Source: Chitinophaga caeni (lineage in GTDB: Bacteria; Bacteroidota; Bacteroidia; Chitinophagales; Chitinophagaceae). From it: DNA of 64,000 nucleotides. This document shows, one piece after another, positions 63,001-64,000 of the stretch (its first letter is position 1; each line of letters opens with the position of its first letter). Location of the stretch: contig NZ_CP023777.1 of assembly GCF_002557795.1 (NCBI RefSeq), positions 558,001 to 622,000 on the forward strand, read 5' to 3'. A model generated the notes under the pieces. The model saw only the letters and a list, made by a program, of their open reading frames with translations, ran no database searches and was not told where the DNA came from. The position numbers were made by a program, and so were the translations under genes.

Positions 63001-63399
63001 TTATTCAAATACTTTCTTTTCCAAGGTAATCGGGTCCGTCACGGAAAGTATAGAATCAACGATAAACTTGCTGTATCCCCTCCAGGGTAAAGCGCCAAGG
63101 TATTCCTTGTAATGCAACTCTACCTGCTTGCCGCTGCTTCTCAGTAATTGCTGCGCTACCTTTTCACTCGTTACCGAGAATGTAAATTCATTTGATTGGA
63201 TCTGGCTCATTTGCCGCCCTTTGAAACCGGTTTGGATCACCCTGCCTTCGTAGGTCTTAAAAACATACCCTTTCTTGGCAAAATAATTGAGCTCTCCAGC
63301 CTTTGTTCCATCTCCAAACACCCGGTAATACTTGTAATACACGAAGAAAGCCAGTCCCAGTACTACGATGCTGATAACGATAAATAAGAATTTGCGCAT
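63001..63399 (-). CDS. small membrane-anchored protein of unknown function
   Basis: 132 residues. A single N-terminal hydrophobic anchor (residues 4-20) is followed by the conserved-looking YYKYYRVFGDGTKAGELNYF and GYVFKTYEGRVIQTGF. Similar proteins in Bacteroidota are often listed as hypothetical or are mislabelled 6-phosphogluconate dehydrogenase; nothing here resembles that enzyme. The soluble part probably lies outside the cytoplasm. It is downstream of the M28 peptidase on the same strand. Confidence 0.75.
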   Translation of the reverse strand: MRKFLFIVISIVVLGLAFFVYYKYYRVFGDGTKAGELNYFAKKGYVFKTYEGRVIQTGFKGRQMSQIQSNEFTFSVTSEKVAQQLLRSSGKQVELHYKEYLGALPWRGYSKFIVDSILSVTDPITLEKKVFE

Positions 63400-63435
63400 A
63401 CAATCTTGTATAGGTGAATATGTATTTATTTACAA

Positions 63436-64000
63436 TTATAATCCATATTTATCAATCAAGTATAATAATGCGCCCATCGTGATGGTACCGAGATTCAATT
63501 CCCGCTTATTCACATTTTCAAATACATCCGATGGAGCATGATGAATATCAAAATAACGTTGGGAGTCGGGGGAAAGTTCACCCATCGGAACACCTAGCGC
63601 ACGGTGTATAAATCCAACATCCACGCCACCGCCTTCTTCATCGAAGTCGTAAGCGCCATATGGCATTAACAGCGAGCTCCAAGATTTGATTTTATTTCTC
63701 TGCGCAGTGCTCATACTCAAAGTAAATCCCCGCGGCGTAAATCCGCCCGCATCACTTTCCAACGCGAAAACATGTTTTTCATTATTTTCTTTGGCTACTT
63801 CCGCATATTTTTCCGCCCCGCGTGCGCCGTTTTCCTCGTTGGCAAAAAGTACTACTCTTAAAGTCCTCTTCGGCTGGATGCCCAGTTTTTTATACGTCCT
63901 GAGAATCTCGATAGATTGCACGCAACCCGTTCCATCATCATGCGCCCCTTCGGCAACATCCCAGGAGTCGAGGTGACCGCCAACCGTGATATATTCATCC
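63436..64000 (-). CDS. M28 family metallopeptidase, C-terminal part only (runs off window end)
   Basis: 188 residues are visible, open to the edge of the window. Zinc ligands are present: GGHLDSWDVAEGAHDDGTG (His-x-Asp and Asp), ANEENGARG (Glu-Glu), the Asp in ALESDAGGF, and the His in IHHAPSDVF. The pattern matches aminopeptidase/carboxypeptidase Q-type M28 peptidases, secreted zinc exopeptidases. The N-terminal part with the signal peptide lies outside the window. Confidence 0.93.
   Translation of the reverse strand, partial: DEYITVGGHLDSWDVAEGAHDDGTGCVQSIEILRTYKKLGIQPKRTLRVVLFANEENGARGAEKYAEVAKENNEKHVFALESDAGGFTPRGFTLSMSTAQRNKIKSWSSLLMPYGAYDFDEEGGGVDVGFIHRALGVPMGELSPDSQRYFDIHHAPSDVFENVNKRELNLGTITMGALLYLIDKYGL

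Noticed and set aside
1..64000. CRISPR arrays, tRNA or rRNA genes, prophage genes
   Set aside because: No regular direct repeats with spacers, no cloverleaf-like sequences and no phage structural genes were noticed on reading; a dedicated search was not possible.

Overview
The window looks like chromosomal DNA from a Bacteroidota, most likely a Chitinophaga-type member of the Chitinophagaceae. Reasons: a PorP/SprF protein of type IX secretion, a GH92 mannosidase next to a LacI regulator, a DUF4293 protein, a DUF6452/DUF6048-type pair, promoters of the Bacteroidota type (TTG, about 19 bp, TAnnTTTG), almost no Shine-Dalgarno sequences, and moderate A+T content. No rRNA, tRNA or CRISPR array was seen.

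Layout. 1-3604: the 5' part of a GH92 alpha-mannosidase gene, a long operator-bearing spacer and a LacI-type regulator. 4090-6719: a fatty-acid desaturase-like membrane enzyme and a twin-domain ABC ATPase with complementary degenerate sites. 6802-18635: a giant alpha-2-macroglobulin lipoprotein gene and pbpC (penicillin-binding protein 1C), a pair that is adjacent in E. coli and other bacteria. Here the two are separated by a minus-strand accessory island: a fulvocin C-like cysteine-rich lipoprotein gene broken by a frameshift, a DUF1573-like lipoprotein, and a membrane protein with a thioredoxin fold, the last two split by an intact IS256-family element. 18708-28992: rarA, an M13 peptidase, an ElaA-type acetyltransferase, the DUF6452/DUF6048-type pair, uvrA and fabF. 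29147-33477: two SGNH proteins and an MBOAT acyltransferase, a likely surface-glycan O-acetylation cluster. 33575-43097: a glucosaminidase, aspS, an FAD oxidoreductase, the malic enzyme/phosphotransacetylase fusion, a DUF4293 protein and a second uvrA.

43364-49571: an ECF sigma factor with a clear promoter, two AT-rich orphan genes, a thiolase, then an RNA-modification run (rlmN, an RsuA/RluB-type and an RluA-type pseudouridine synthase). 49901-58684: a 1-Cys peroxiredoxin, an orphan gene divergent from a WYL regulator, a LolA-like periplasmic protein, adenine deaminase, a non-coding repeat-bearing stretch, anmK and a YfbK-like vWA protein. 58747-64000: upp, PorP/SprF, 3-methyladenine DNA glycosylase, an EI24/CysZ-like membrane protein overlapping an RsmI-like methyltransferase, a small anchored protein and a truncated M28 peptidase.

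The most unusual part is 12530-15962. It is a bacteriocin-like operon in decay: the precursor gene has an apparent +1 frameshift just after its lipoprotein signal, and an IS256-family element with 25-bp inverted repeats and an 8-bp target duplication sits exactly at the stop/start junction of the two accessory genes. Removing the element in silico restores two genes 4 bp apart. The other strong observations are a perfect 42-bp palindrome at 40193-40234 and the asymmetric ABC ATPase.
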